Below, piece after piece: positions 1 through 10,663 of a stretch of 64,000 bases of DNA; position 1 is the stretch's first letter, and each line of letters begins with the position of its first letter. Source of the stretch: Streptomyces sp. HM190 (GTDB lineage: Bacteria > Actinomycetota > Actinomycetes > Streptomycetales > Streptomycetaceae); assembly GCF_009857135.1 (NCBI RefSeq), contig NZ_CP047318.1:2914001-2978000 (forward strand). The letters are read 5' to 3'. The notes below the pieces were generated by a model. The model was not told the DNA's origin and did not search any database. It worked only from the letters and a program-made list of their open reading frames with translations. Made by a program: the position numbers and the translations under genes.

Positions 1-1121
1 AACTCGGCAGGGACCCGCGAGGTGTCCCCCACGACGAACCCCGGCAACAACGCCCGCGCGTCCCCGTCCAGCCCGTCCGTCGCCTCGCGCAGCCCCGCCC
101 GCAACCGCCCCGCGAGCCGCTGCGCCGCACTCGCCTCCTCCACCACCTCCGGGGGCCTGCCGCCGCGCACCCGCAGCATCGCCGCGACCCGGTCTCCCCC
201 GGCCAGGGCCGGCACGGCCTGCGCGGCCACCCGCACCCGCGTCGACGGCAGTAGCTTCAGCCACGGCGAACGGCCCCTCTCCCCCGACGACGACCGCCGT
301 GCCACGTCGACGATCACCAGCACCGGTGTCCGTGTGTCCACCACGGTCCCGTCCGGGCCCCTCACCCTCCGTACCTCGGCCGGGAGGAGCACGGCCGTCG
401 GGGCCGCGTGAGCGCCGTTGACGCGAGGGCGGGTGAGCCGGGGATCGGACGTCAGCTCGACCTCGGCGGTGACCGGCGTGTACCGCTCGGCCAGCCGGGG
501 AACCGGGCCGCGCCGCAGATCCGCCCCGTGCAGCCCGGCGGAGGCAGCAGAGGCGGCGACACAGAGCAGTACGGCGGCGACGGACGCCTTCGCGGCTGCG
601 GAGCAGAACGGCATCCGGTACGGCACCCGGCTCACCCCCGGCACCGGGCCGACCTCTGACTCCGGGCCCGCCTGCGACGCGGGACCGCCCCTCGGCTCCG
701 GACCGCCCCTCGGCTCCGGGCCCGCCGGTGGTTCAGGAACCGCTGGGGACTCCTGCTCCACTCGGGATTCCGGCCTGACACGAGGCTGCCGCCACCCCGC
801 CCTCGACGCCCGCCCCCGCCCTCGGTGGGCGACGAGCAGCCCGGCCCCCGCGGCCAGGCCGACCGCGACCACGCCGACGACCCACCCGGTGGAGGCGTGC
901 ACCATCAGCGCCGCCGTCCCCCATGCCGCCAGCGCCGGTGGCACGAGACGCAGGTCCGTCGGGCCCTCCTGCCTCGGATGGGCGACGCCGAGCCGATGCC
1001 CGGAGGCCGCGTGCACGGTCGGCCGCCGCGGGCCCGCCCGCACCACTCCCGTACGCGACTCGACACGCGCACCGACCCGCGTCTCGGCGGCCCTCGGCTC
1101 TCCTGGCTCCCGCGCGCTCAT
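1..1121 (-). CDS. comEC: ComEC/Rec2-type DNA uptake channel protein, N-terminal part (truncated by window edge)
   Basis: About 373 residues are visible, and the frame stays open to the window edge. ComEC forms the inner-membrane channel for single-stranded DNA uptake; its role in Streptomyces, which is not classically competent, is unclear. The start is ATG at 1121 (reads MSAREPGEPRAAETRVG), overlapping the comEA stop by 4 bp, so the two are probably translationally coupled. The visible part has a long Pro/Glu/Gly-rich insertion (about residues 110-165, repeats of GPEPRGGPEP type) after the first hydrophobic segment, then a soluble region like the DUF4131 part of ComEC proteins. The catalytic-type C-terminal domain lies outside the window. 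The family call rests mostly on adjacency to comEA and general architecture. Confidence 0.8.
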   Translation of the reverse strand, partial: MSAREPGEPRAAETRVGARVESRTGVVRAGPRRPTVHAASGHRLGVAHPRQEGPTDLRLVPPALAAWGTAALMVHASTGWVVGVVAVGLAAGAGLLVAHRGRGRASRAGWRQPRVRPESRVEQESPAVPEPPAGPEPRGGPEPRGGPASQAGPESEVGPVPGVSRVPYRMPFCSAAAKASVAAVLLCVAASAASAGLHGADLRRGPVPRLAERYTPVTAEVELTSDPRLTRPRVNGAHAAPTAVLLPAEVRRVRGPDGTVVDTRTPVLVIVDVARRSSSGERGRSPWLKLLPSTRVRVAAQAVPALAGGDRVAAMLRVRGGRPPEVVEEASAAQRLAGRLRAGLREATDGLDGDARALLPGFVVGDTSRVPAE

Positions 1122-2203
1122 GGCCGTACGAGGTTCCGTAGGTCGGCGAAGCGGCGGTCGCCGATGCCGTTCACCTCGCGCAGTTCGTCGACCGAGCGGA
1201 AGCCGCCGTGCTCGGTGCGGTACGCGATGATGTGCTGCGCGAGGACGGGGCCGACGCCGGGCAGCGTGTCGAGTTGCTCCACGGTGGCGGTACTGAGCGA
1301 GACAGGTGTCGCGGGGCCCGCTCCGGCGACCGCTCCGCCGGCCACGGATCCGGCCACGCCGCCCACCCCCGCACCCCCGCCCGCACCCGCTCCCACCCCT
1401 GCCGGACCGCCGACCAGGACCTGCTCGCCGTCGACCAGGAGGCGGGCGCGGTTGAGCCCGTCGGTGTGCGCGCCGGAGCGCACTCCGCCCGCGGCCCGCA
1501 GCGCGTCGGCCACACGGGAACCGGCCGGGAGCCGTTGGACACCGGGGCGGCGGACCTTCCCTCTGACGTCCACGACGATCGAGGGTCCGGCGGTGGGCGC
1601 GCCGGACCCGGTCGAAGCACCCGCTCCGGCCACCGGGCCACCGCCCTCCTCGCCGAACGACGCCGCCGGGGCCGACGCAGCCGACGGGGTTCCCGCCCGG
1701 ACGACCTCGGGGGCGCTCACCGGTTGGGTCCGTCCGGCCCAGAAGTGCTGCCCCGCGAAGACCGCGGCGACGACCAGCACCACGCTCAGCGCGACCACGC
1801 TCTTGCGCTCGATGCCGCACCGCGCCTGCAACCACAACGGCAGCCGCTCCCGGACGGCCGGTCCGATCCGATCCCGCCAGCCGCCCCTCACACCCGCGTC
1901 CAAGGTGTCCCCGCCCCCGGCGCAGCCGGCGACCGCATCCTCGGGCTCGGCGTCTCCGGTCCCCGCAGTCGCCCCACCCCTCCGCCCGCCCGGCGGGCCG
2001 TGCCCCAACTCCCTCGGCTCGGCGGGCCTGTCCGGAAAGAGCGACTCCGCGCGGAGCCTCAGCGTCTGCGCCGTGGCCCGGTGGCGGCCGGCACGGCGGC
2101 CCCTGGGCCCTCGGGCGCGGTTGCGGACGCGGCCGTCGGAGGACGGCCCCCGGCCCGGCCCACTGGTGACTGTCGCGGTACGTGAACGTGATCGAAGTGC
2201 CAT
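1118..2203 (-). CDS. comEA: ComEA-type helix-hairpin-helix DNA-binding protein
   Basis: 361 residues from ATG 2203 (MALRSRSRTATV); a longer upstream start is possible but starts in low-complexity sequence. Seen: a long Arg/Pro/Ala-rich N-terminus, one membrane segment (SVVALSVVLVVAAVFAGQHF), an SLBB-like domain (SIVVDVRGKVRRPGVQRLP), a Gly/Ala linker, and two helix-hairpin-helix motifs at the C-terminus (TLPGVGPVLAQHIIAYR and EVNGIGDRRFADL). This is the order of membrane-anchored ComEA, which binds incoming double-stranded DNA outside the membrane and passes it to ComEC. The stop overlaps the comEC start by 4 bp. The cytoplasmic N-terminal extension is longer than in Bacillus ComEA, as is common in actinobacteria. 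Confidence 0.9.
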   Translation of the reverse strand: MALRSRSRTATVTSGPGRGPSSDGRVRNRARGPRGRRAGRHRATAQTLRLRAESLFPDRPAEPRELGHGPPGGRRGGATAGTGDAEPEDAVAGCAGGGDTLDAGVRGGWRDRIGPAVRERLPLWLQARCGIERKSVVALSVVLVVAAVFAGQHFWAGRTQPVSAPEVVRAGTPSAASAPAASFGEEGGGPVAGAGASTGSGAPTAGPSIVVDVRGKVRRPGVQRLPAGSRVADALRAAGGVRSGAHTDGLNRARLLVDGEQVLVGGPAGVGAGAGGGAGVGGVAGSVAGGAVAGAGPATPVSLSTATVEQLDTLPGVGPVLAQHIIAYRTEHGGFRSVDELREVNGIGDRRFADLRNLVRP

Positions 2204-2272
2204 GCGACGAGGATGGGGCAAGACCGCACACCCATGATGATCTTGCTCGATTCCCGTGGATTACTACCCAGT

Positions 2273-2281
2273 TGTGGACAA
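2273..2281 (-). promoter_or_regulatory. Candidate DnaA box upstream of comEA
   Basis: The minus strand reads TTGTCCACA, matching the Streptomyces DnaA-box consensus. It lies about 70 bp upstream of the comEA start inside the small palindrome GTTGTGGACAAC (2271-2282). It is a single site and may be chance or the operator of another regulator. Confidence 0.35.
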
Positions 2282-2334
2282 CTCCGCCACCCATACGAGC
2301 GACAAGCCTCACCGACGACGATCAACAGCCGCGG

Positions 2335-2431
2335 GTCACCCGTCACCCGTCACCCGTCACCCGTCACCCGTCACCCGTCACCCGTCACCCGTCACCCGTC
2401 ACCCGTCACCCGTCACCCGTCACCCGTCACC
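2335..2431. repeat. Heptanucleotide tandem array (GTCACCC, 13.9 copies) at the degV stop codon
   Basis: Thirteen perfect copies of GTCACCC plus a 6-base partial copy. The degV stop codon (complement of 2427-2429) lies in the repeat unit nearest the gene. Read on the coding strand the unit is GGGTGAC. Because 7 is not a multiple of 3, the array presents TGA in all three frames. Confidence 0.97.
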
Positions 2432-3272
2432 GAGGAGAAACGACCGCTGCCAGCAACCCGGGCCCGGTGTGCGCCCCGATGACCGCTCCGACCTCGCTCA
2501 CATGCAGATCGGCGAGCCCCGGAACCCGCTCGCGAAGCCGCTCCGCGAGCGCCGACGCCCGCTCGGGCGCGGCGAGATGGTGGACGGCGATGTCGACCGG
2601 CGCGCCACCGGCCCGCTCGGCGACGATCTCCTCCAGGCGGGCGATCGCCCGGGAGGCCGTGCGGACCTTCTCCAGCATCTCGATGCGGCCGCCGTCCAGC
2701 TGCAGCAGCGGCTTCACCGCGAGCGCGGAGCCGAACAGTGCCTGCGCCGCGCCGATCCGGCCGCCCCGGCGCAGATAGTCGAGCGTGTCGACGTAGAAGA
2801 ACGCGGACGTACCCGCCGCCCGCTTCTCTGCGGCCGTGACGGCCTCGTCGACCGTGCCACCCGCCTCCGCGGCCTCCGCGGCGGCCAGCGCGCAGAACCC
2901 GAGGGCCATCGCCACCATCCCGGTGTCCACGACGCGCACCGGCACGGGCGCCTCGCGCGCCGCCAGCACGGCGGCGTCGTACGTGCCGGAGAACTCGGCG
3001 GAGAGGTGGAGCGACACGATGCCCGTGGCGCCCGCCTCGGCCATCGTGCGGTAGGTCTCCGCGAACAGCTCGGGGCTGGGGCGGGAGGTGGTGACGGGCC
3101 GTCTCTTCTGCAGTGCCTGGGCCAGGGAGCGGGCCGAGATCTCGGTGCCCTCCTCCAGCGCCTGATCGCCGAGGACCACGGTCAACGGCACCGCGATGAT
3201 GCCGTGGCGCTCCATCGTCTGCGGCGGCAGGTAGGCCGTTGAATCGGTGACGATCGCGACATGGCGGGACAT
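2427..3272 (-). CDS. DegV family fatty-acid-binding protein
   Basis: 281 residues from ATG 3272 (MSRHVAIVTDSTAYLP). DegV proteins bind a fatty acid; in firmicutes the homologue FakB presents it to a kinase. Seen: the N-terminal DSTAYLP strand-loop, the TSRPSPE loop, YVDTLDYLRRGGRIG, and the C-terminal GAVIGAHTGPG motif, all typical of the family and in order. Length is normal. Longer upstream starts exist but MSRHVAIVTDS is the usual N-terminus. The stop codon sits in the first unit of a heptamer tandem array. The next gene upstream ends 87 bp away, so it may be transcribed with the membrane protein at 3360-4094. Confidence 0.93.
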   Translation of the reverse strand: MSRHVAIVTDSTAYLPPQTMERHGIIAVPLTVVLGDQALEEGTEISARSLAQALQKRRPVTTSRPSPELFAETYRTMAEAGATGIVSLHLSAEFSGTYDAAVLAAREAPVPVRVVDTGMVAMALGFCALAAAEAAEAGGTVDEAVTAAEKRAAGTSAFFYVDTLDYLRRGGRIGAAQALFGSALAVKPLLQLDGGRIEMLEKVRTASRAIARLEEIVAERAGGAPVDIAVHHLAAPERASALAERLRERVPGLADLHVSEVGAVIGAHTGPGLLAAVVSPR

Positions 3273-3359
3273 GAGCTGGAGGTTACCCGCCAGGTCCCAC
3301 CGACGGCAGCCCGGCCCCACCGACCGCCTCGCCACCACGCCGCGCCGTGGCGCACCGCA

Positions 3360-4094
3360 TCAAGTCGTGCTCTCCGGGCGCGGCTTCTTCTGCCACGGGT
3401 ACGTCTGGCGCGGTCCCGGAGGGGTGATCGCCGGCCGGGGCGGCTGCTCGGCGGCGCGGGCCTCGGGGGTCTCCTGCCACGTCTGTCCGCCGGAAGCGGT
3501 CGGCTCGGGCTTCGGCGCCTCGGGCCAGACGTGCGCGGGCTCGGTCGCGTCGGTGGTCCAGTGCCGCAGCGCGCCTGCCTCGACGTCGATCTGGGCGCTG
3601 AGCGTCTCCAGGTCGTCCTCGGCGAACTTGCGGGCTCGGTCGTGGGCCGCCCAGCGCAGGTGGTCGGCCGACTTGATGACCTTCTCCGTGCGGGTGCGCA
3701 GGTCGGGCAGCCGCTGGGCCAGCTTGGTGCGGTCCGGCTCGGCCTCCAGGCGCCTGAGCTCGCCGTCCAGCTCGCGGCCGTGCCGACTGAGCTGCTGGAA
3801 CAGGGTGAGGGACTCCTTCAGGGAGCCGTCCTCGCCGGCTCCCGCCTGGAGCGCCTCCTGGGTGGCCCGCATGGAGGTGCGCAACCTCAGACGCAGGTCC
3901 GCCAGTTGTCCGACGGGGCCGGGCTGGGCGAGGCTCCTGGCGCGCAGGGTGGTGTCCTCGACCGTCCGCTTGGCCTGGGTGATCGTACGGTCCACGCCGC
4001 GCTTGGCCGCGCCGACCGCCTTCACCGTGACGTAGGCGCCCAGCACCACGCACAGCACGAAGAGCAGGGCGACGATTGCGATCACGGCTTCCAC
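3360..4094 (-). CDS. Membrane-anchored coiled-coil protein, function unknown
   Basis: 244 residues from GTG 4094, chosen because an AAGGAGG ribosome site (4103-4109) lies 8 bases upstream. One N-terminal membrane segment (VIAIVALLFVLCVVLGAYVTV) is followed by about 150 residues of charged, probably helical or coiled-coil sequence (for example GVDRTITQAKRTVEDTTLRA and GRELDGELRRLEAEPDRTKL). A Pro-rich tail ends in WQKKPRPESTT. No catalytic motif is visible. It resembles conserved Streptomyces membrane proteins encoded between leuS and degV, but I cannot assign a function. Confidence 0.8.
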   Translation of the reverse strand: MEAVIAIVALLFVLCVVLGAYVTVKAVGAAKRGVDRTITQAKRTVEDTTLRARSLAQPGPVGQLADLRLRLRTSMRATQEALQAGAGEDGSLKESLTLFQQLSRHGRELDGELRRLEAEPDRTKLAQRLPDLRTRTEKVIKSADHLRWAAHDRARKFAEDDLETLSAQIDVEAGALRHWTTDATEPAHVWPEAPKPEPTASGGQTWQETPEARAAEQPPRPAITPPGPRQTYPWQKKPRPESTT

Positions 4095-4330
4095 GGCGCG
4101 CTCCTCCTTCGACCGGCACGCCACATACGGCGGCGCTCCTCCACGGTAAACGCAACGGGCAGGTCCACAGTTCCAGCGGAACCCCGAACCTGCCCGTAGG
4201 GGATCACCCCGAGCGACCGCACCGCCACCCTCGGAGCCGTACAGCCGCACAGCCGATACGCCGCACAGCCCTGCCGCACCGGGGCGCCGAGTGCACCGGG
4301 GCCGCCGGCGCCCCCGACGCCCCGGCCCAC

Positions 4331-4359
4331 GTCACACGTCACACGTCACACGTCACACG

Positions 4360-4365
<6 letters not shown>
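4331..4365. repeat. Heptanucleotide tandem array (GTCACAC, 5 copies) at the leuS stop codon
   Basis: Five perfect copies of GTCACAC. The leuS stop codon (complement of 4360-4362) lies inside the copy nearest the gene. The arrangement repeats that at degV but with a different heptamer (coding strand GTGTGAC), so the two arrays appear to have arisen independently. Confidence 0.95.
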
Positions 4366-7233
<2,868 letters not shown>

Positions 7234-7287
7234 GATCCTCAAAGCTCCATCGATCGTCTCTGCCAGCGGTGGGTGTCGTCCGGAAAC

Positions 7288-7312
7288 GAAAAATCCCCTC
7301 GCACAGGAGGGG
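7288..7312 (-). terminator. Leader terminator (attenuator hairpin) upstream of leuS
   Basis: On the minus strand a CCCCTC/GAGGGG stem with a 6-base loop is followed by ATTTTTCG, a typical intrinsic terminator. It sits about 55 bp before the leuS start and downstream of the Leu-rich leader peptide, so it would stop leuS transcription rather than end an upstream gene. Confidence 0.85.
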
Positions 7313-7326
7313 ACGCCGCGCCGATG

Positions 7327-7354
7327 CCGACCACGCCGTTCATCGGCGGTCGGG
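7327..7354 (-). promoter_or_regulatory. Stem-loop between leader peptide and attenuator (possible pause or antiterminator element)
   Basis: The minus strand can fold as CCGACC-GCCG-loop-CGGC-GT-GGTCGG just after the leader stop codon. Its place between the leader peptide and the terminator fits a pause or alternative hairpin in classical attenuation. Pairing with the terminator arm was not computed. Confidence 0.5.
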
Positions 7355-7359
7355 ACTGA

Positions 7360-7398
7360 TCAGCGCGGCTCGCTAAGCAGAAGGCGTACGGCACGCAT
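7360..7398 (-). CDS. Leucine leader peptide of leuS (12 residues)
   Basis: Reads MRAVRLLLSEPR and stops at TGA 7362-7360. The three consecutive Leu codons are CTT CTG CTT, and CTT is a rare codon in such a GC-rich genome. An intrinsic terminator follows 48 bases after the stop codon, then leuS. This is the layout of ribosome-mediated attenuation, in which stalling at Leu codons when Leu-tRNA is scarce prevents terminator formation. No good ribosome site precedes the ATG. Instead a TACCCT -10-like box ends 6 bases before it (7405-7410), suggesting a leaderless transcript starting at or next to the A of ATG. The function is inferred from position and codon content. Confidence 0.82.
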   Translation of the reverse strand: MRAVRLLLSEPR

Positions 7399-7404
7399 GG
7401 GGCC

Positions 7405-7410
7405 AGGGTA
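7405..7410 (-). promoter_or_regulatory. Candidate -10 box (TACCCT) for the leuS leader transcript
   Basis: TACCCT fits the TANNNT pattern of Streptomyces housekeeping promoters and is spaced 6 bases from the leader ATG, typical of leaderless starts. The -35 region is weak. Confidence 0.5.
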
Positions 7411-7500
7411 CCCCAGGGCCCACAGCCGTCGCGACGAGGTTCCGGGCCATCATGAGGCAGGAACCAGCGGTGTGTCAGCCACTCGATCCGGCCAAAAAAG

Positions 7501-7557
7501 TTGAATAAAGTTCAAATCTTACTTCGCGTAACGACCCCTAAAGGACATCACCGATGT
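7501..7557 (+). promoter_or_regulatory. Inverted repeats upstream of the heme-b/NuoF-like operon
   Basis: Two short dyads lie in an AT-rich stretch before the gene at 7669: TTGAA-N5-TTCAA (7501-7515) and ACATC-ACC-GATGT (7545-7557). The local AT content is unusual for this genome. They may be operators; no known regulator consensus was recognised. Confidence 0.4.
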
Positions 7558-7668
7558 GAGATTGGCCCTCGATAACAGCGCAATAACTCAAACCACCTAC
7601 TGCTCGGTTGGGCACCACTTACAGTTCGACGACGGGACCGCTTTCCCGAACTGTTCGGAGTTGCCCCC

Positions 7669-9030
7669 ATGAACCCTCGTCGCAGTAACAGCTCGCTGCC
7701 CCAGACCGGCCGTTCGGCCTATGGGATCGCGACCGCTGCCGCTCTGCTGCTGATACCCGTAAGTGTGCTGGTCGGAGGTGACGCGTACCGGGAGTTCCTC
7801 GACTTCGGCGCGGGCGTCCTCTCGCTGGTGTCGCTGACCCTGTCGGTGCTCTGGGGACTCGTCGCCCAGGACCGCACCCTGCTCAGCGTGCGCCAGCGGA
7901 TCATCGGCCAGGCCGTCCACCGGACGACCGCCATCGCGTCGGTCGCGTTCCTCGTCCTCCACGTCACCGTCAAGCTGGCGCTGGACCACGTCTCCGCGAT
8001 CGCCCTGTTCCCCTTCGCCCTCGGCGTGACGGGTACGGGCGCACTCATCGGCTTCGGCGCGACCGCCGGGTCCCTGATGATCTTCGTCGCCATCACCGGC
8101 GCGCTGCGCAGCAACTTCGCCTCGCCCGCGGAGGTCGCTGCGCGCTGGCGGGCGATGCACATGCTGGCCTACGCGGCCTGGTGCTTCGCGCTCGTGCACG
8201 GACTCTACGCGGGTCGCGAGGCCAAGCCGATCTTCGTCACCCTCTACTCGCTGGGCCTGGTCGCGGTGGCCGCGGCGCTGCTGCTGCGGGCGGCCCCCCG
8301 TTCGGTCAAGCGGCAGTTCATCGAGCGCATCACGGCCATCCTGGGCACCGACGGTCAGCGTCCCCCCGAGGTCGAGGAGCTCGTGAAGTCCCGGGCCGCC
8401 CGCCAGGACCCCGGCGGTCGCCGCGAGGACGGACCGCGCGACTCCCAGAAGCGGGACACCGGGCAGTTCCCCCTGCCCGGCTTCGGCGGCCAGACCCCGG
8501 GCCCCGCGCTGGGCGACACCCTCGTCCCCCCGCCGCGCACGGGCGCGTCGGCCGACGGCCCCGGTTTCGCGGCGGCCTACCGCGCGGTGTCGATGACGCC
8601 GCGCTCCCCGGAGCCGACGGCGCCCTACCTGACCCAGCAGCAGCCCCCGCTGGACATGCAGCCCACGCAGGCCATGCCCCGCCTCGACGAGGGTCCGGCC
8701 ACGGGCACGCGCTGGCCGTCCCCGTCCCCGCCGCCGGTCGGCGAGGCACCCCCGTCGTCGTACGACCCGATGCAGGACACCTTCGCCGGGCAGCCGCTGG
8801 GCGGCCAGACCCTCGGCGGACAGGCGTACCCGGGGCAGGCGTACCAGGGCCAGGCGTATCCGACGGGCGTCCCGGAAAGTTCCTACGGAACCGCTGAGTC
8901 GAACGCCCCCTACGGCACGTACAACCCGAACGACACGTACAACAGCGGTCCCGCTGCTGAAACGCTGCCCGGGTACGACCAGCCGGGCTCCGGCGAACCC
9001 TGGAACGCGCCTTCCGGAGGCTTTAAGTGA
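7669..9030 (+). CDS. Membrane protein with ferric-reductase-like heme-b domain and long PG/Q-rich tail
   Basis: 453 residues. The first 210 residues hold about six hydrophobic segments with paired histidines in separate helices (QAVHRTT, LVLHVTVKLALDH, MHMLAYAAW, ALVHGLYAG), a pattern seen in ferric-reductase-like transmembrane and cytochrome b families that bind two b hemes. The remaining 240 residues are soluble and rich in Pro, Gly and Gln, with repeats of GQAYPGQAYQGQAY type near the C-terminus. The GTG of the next gene overlaps its stop by 4 bp, so the two are coupled. The partner is a NuoF-like flavin/iron-sulfur protein, suggesting electron transfer between NAD(P)H or ferredoxin and membrane heme. 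Heme binding is inferred from the histidines only. Confidence 0.82.
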   Translation: MNPRRSNSSLPQTGRSAYGIATAAALLLIPVSVLVGGDAYREFLDFGAGVLSLVSLTLSVLWGLVAQDRTLLSVRQRIIGQAVHRTTAIASVAFLVLHVTVKLALDHVSAIALFPFALGVTGTGALIGFGATAGSLMIFVAITGALRSNFASPAEVAARWRAMHMLAYAAWCFALVHGLYAGREAKPIFVTLYSLGLVAVAAALLLRAAPRSVKRQFIERITAILGTDGQRPPEVEELVKSRAARQDPGGRREDGPRDSQKRDTGQFPLPGFGGQTPGPALGDTLVPPPRTGASADGPGFAAAYRAVSMTPRSPEPTAPYLTQQQPPLDMQPTQAMPRLDEGPATGTRWPSPSPPPVGEAPPSSYDPMQDTFAGQPLGGQTLGGQAYPGQAYQGQAYPTGVPESSYGTAESNAPYGTYNPNDTYNSGPAAETLPGYDQPGSGEPWNAPSGGFK

Positions 9031-10643
9031 ACGAGGCCCTTCCCGACGTCCCCGAAGTCCGTGTGGTGGGGCTCCCCCAGCTCACCTCGGGCTTCGACCT
9101 CGTCGAGAGACTCGATCTCCCCATGCACCTGAAGGTGCACGGTCCGCTCGAACCCATGGGCGGGGAGCAGTTGGCCCAGCTCTCCGAGCGGATCAATCTG
9201 AAGGGCAGGGGCGGCGCGGGCTTCCCGTTCCACAAGAAGCTGCGCTCGGTCGCCGAGTCGGCGATCAAGCGCGGCATCCGGCCCGTCGTGGTCGTCAACG
9301 GCAGTGAGGACGAACCCGCCTGCCGCAAGGACACGGTGCTGATCAACCGTGCCCCGCACCTCATCCTGGACGGCGCCCTGCTGGTCGCGGAGGCCCTGGG
9401 CGCCCGCCAGCTCGTCATCGGGGTGACACGTGAATCCACCGAGCGCTCGATGGAGGCCGCCCTCGCCGAGCGCGGCCTCGGCAACCGGCGTGGCGCGGCC
9501 ATCCGCGCGAGCGTGCAGCGCAACCCGGTCCGCATGGTCACCGGCGCGGCCGCCTCGCTGATCCGTTCCATCGACGGGGGCCCGGCGATCCCGCCCGGCC
9601 GCAAGACCAGTGCGTCCAAGAGCGGTGTCGGAGGCGCGCCGACCCTGCTCTCGAACGCGGAGACCTTCGCCCAGCTCGCCATCGGCGCCCGCATCGGCGC
9701 CGAGCGGTACGGCAACACCGGCCTGTACGACGAGCCGGGCACCGTCATGCTCACCGTCTCCGGCGCGGTCGCCCGGCCCATGGTGATCGAGGCCCCGACC
9801 GGTGTGCCGCTGCGCTACATCCTGCAGCTCGCCGGCGCGCCGCCGGTCCCGCAGGGTGTGCTGACGGGCGGGTACCACGGCAAGTGGATCGACGCGGCGA
9901 CGGTCAACGAGGCGATCGTCTCCCGCAACTCCCTGGACGCGGTGGGCGGTGCGCTCGGCGCGGGCGCGATCCTGCCGATCAGCCAGGACACCTGCCCGCT
10001 CGGCGAGTCGCTCCAGGTCGCCAAGTGGCTCGCCGAGGAGAGCGCGGGGCAGTGCGGTCCCTGCTACCTCGGTCTGCCGGCCGCCGCGCGCGGCATGGAG
10101 GACATCCTCAACGGCGGCGGACCGGCCGCCCTCGAAGCACTCAAGCAGGTCGCCAAGAACGTCAAGCGGCGCGGGGCGTGCTCGCACCCCGACGGCTCCG
10201 CGATGTTCCTGGAGTCGACCATCAAGGCCTTCACCGACGACCTCGCCGCCCATGTCCTCGGCAACGGCTGCGGGCGGCCCGTGGAAGGCGTCCTGCCGCT
10301 GTTCGAGGGCGGCAGGGCACCGACGGGCCTCCCGGGCGGGGCCGGCCAGGAGGACTCCGGCGCGAGCCGCCAGAAGATCTTCGTCGACTGGACGCTGTGC
10401 CGGGGCCACGGCCTGTGCGCCGACATCCTCCCGGAGGTCTTCCAGCTGGGCGCCGACGGCTTCCCCACCGTCGCCCAGGCGAAGGTCCCGCAGTACGCCG
10501 AGGCCAAGGCGCTGCGCGCGGTGCGGCGCTGCCCGGCGCTGGCCCTGCGCATCGAGGAGGACACCCGCGGCAACGCCCCGTCCCGCAACCTCCCGGTCCT
10601 CTCCCAGGGCCGGGGCCGGCGGGCTCTGGGCAGCGGCCGCTGA
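9027..10643 (+). CDS. NuoF-like flavoprotein fused to a C-terminal ferredoxin domain
   Basis: 538 residues, GTG start overlapping the upstream stop (GTGA). Seen in order: GRGGAGFPFHKKL (FMN/NADH-binding segment of NuoF and HoxF proteins, about residues 60-72), NGSEDEPACRKD, an SLBB-like region (PTGVPLRYILQLAG), an iron-sulfur region with GQCGPCYLGL and GACSHPDGS, and a C-terminal ferredoxin with CRGHGLC then RRCPAL. The ferredoxin has three Cys with a His where a fourth would be, as in actinobacterial [3Fe-4S] or atypical [4Fe-4S] ferredoxins that serve P450s. It is not beside other Nuo subunits, so it is not complex I. It probably passes electrons to the membrane heme protein encoded just upstream. 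Confidence 0.88.
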   Translation: MNEALPDVPEVRVVGLPQLTSGFDLVERLDLPMHLKVHGPLEPMGGEQLAQLSERINLKGRGGAGFPFHKKLRSVAESAIKRGIRPVVVVNGSEDEPACRKDTVLINRAPHLILDGALLVAEALGARQLVIGVTRESTERSMEAALAERGLGNRRGAAIRASVQRNPVRMVTGAAASLIRSIDGGPAIPPGRKTSASKSGVGGAPTLLSNAETFAQLAIGARIGAERYGNTGLYDEPGTVMLTVSGAVARPMVIEAPTGVPLRYILQLAGAPPVPQGVLTGGYHGKWIDAATVNEAIVSRNSLDAVGGALGAGAILPISQDTCPLGESLQVAKWLAEESAGQCGPCYLGLPAAARGMEDILNGGGPAALEALKQVAKNVKRRGACSHPDGSAMFLESTIKAFTDDLAAHVLGNGCGRPVEGVLPLFEGGRAPTGLPGGAGQEDSGASRQKIFVDWTLCRGHGLCADILPEVFQLGADGFPTVAQAKVPQYAEAKALRAVRRCPALALRIEEDTRGNAPSRNLPVLSQGRGRRALGSGR

Positions 10644-10663
10644 GCCGTCTCGGAGGCGACGCG

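Noticed and set aside
2335..2431. CRISPR array
   Set aside because: Units are 7 bp with no spacers; a plain tandem repeat.
7318..7440. T-box riboswitch upstream of leuS
   Set aside because: The conserved T-box sequence (AGGGTGGNACCGCG) is absent; the leader peptide with Leu codons explains the region better.
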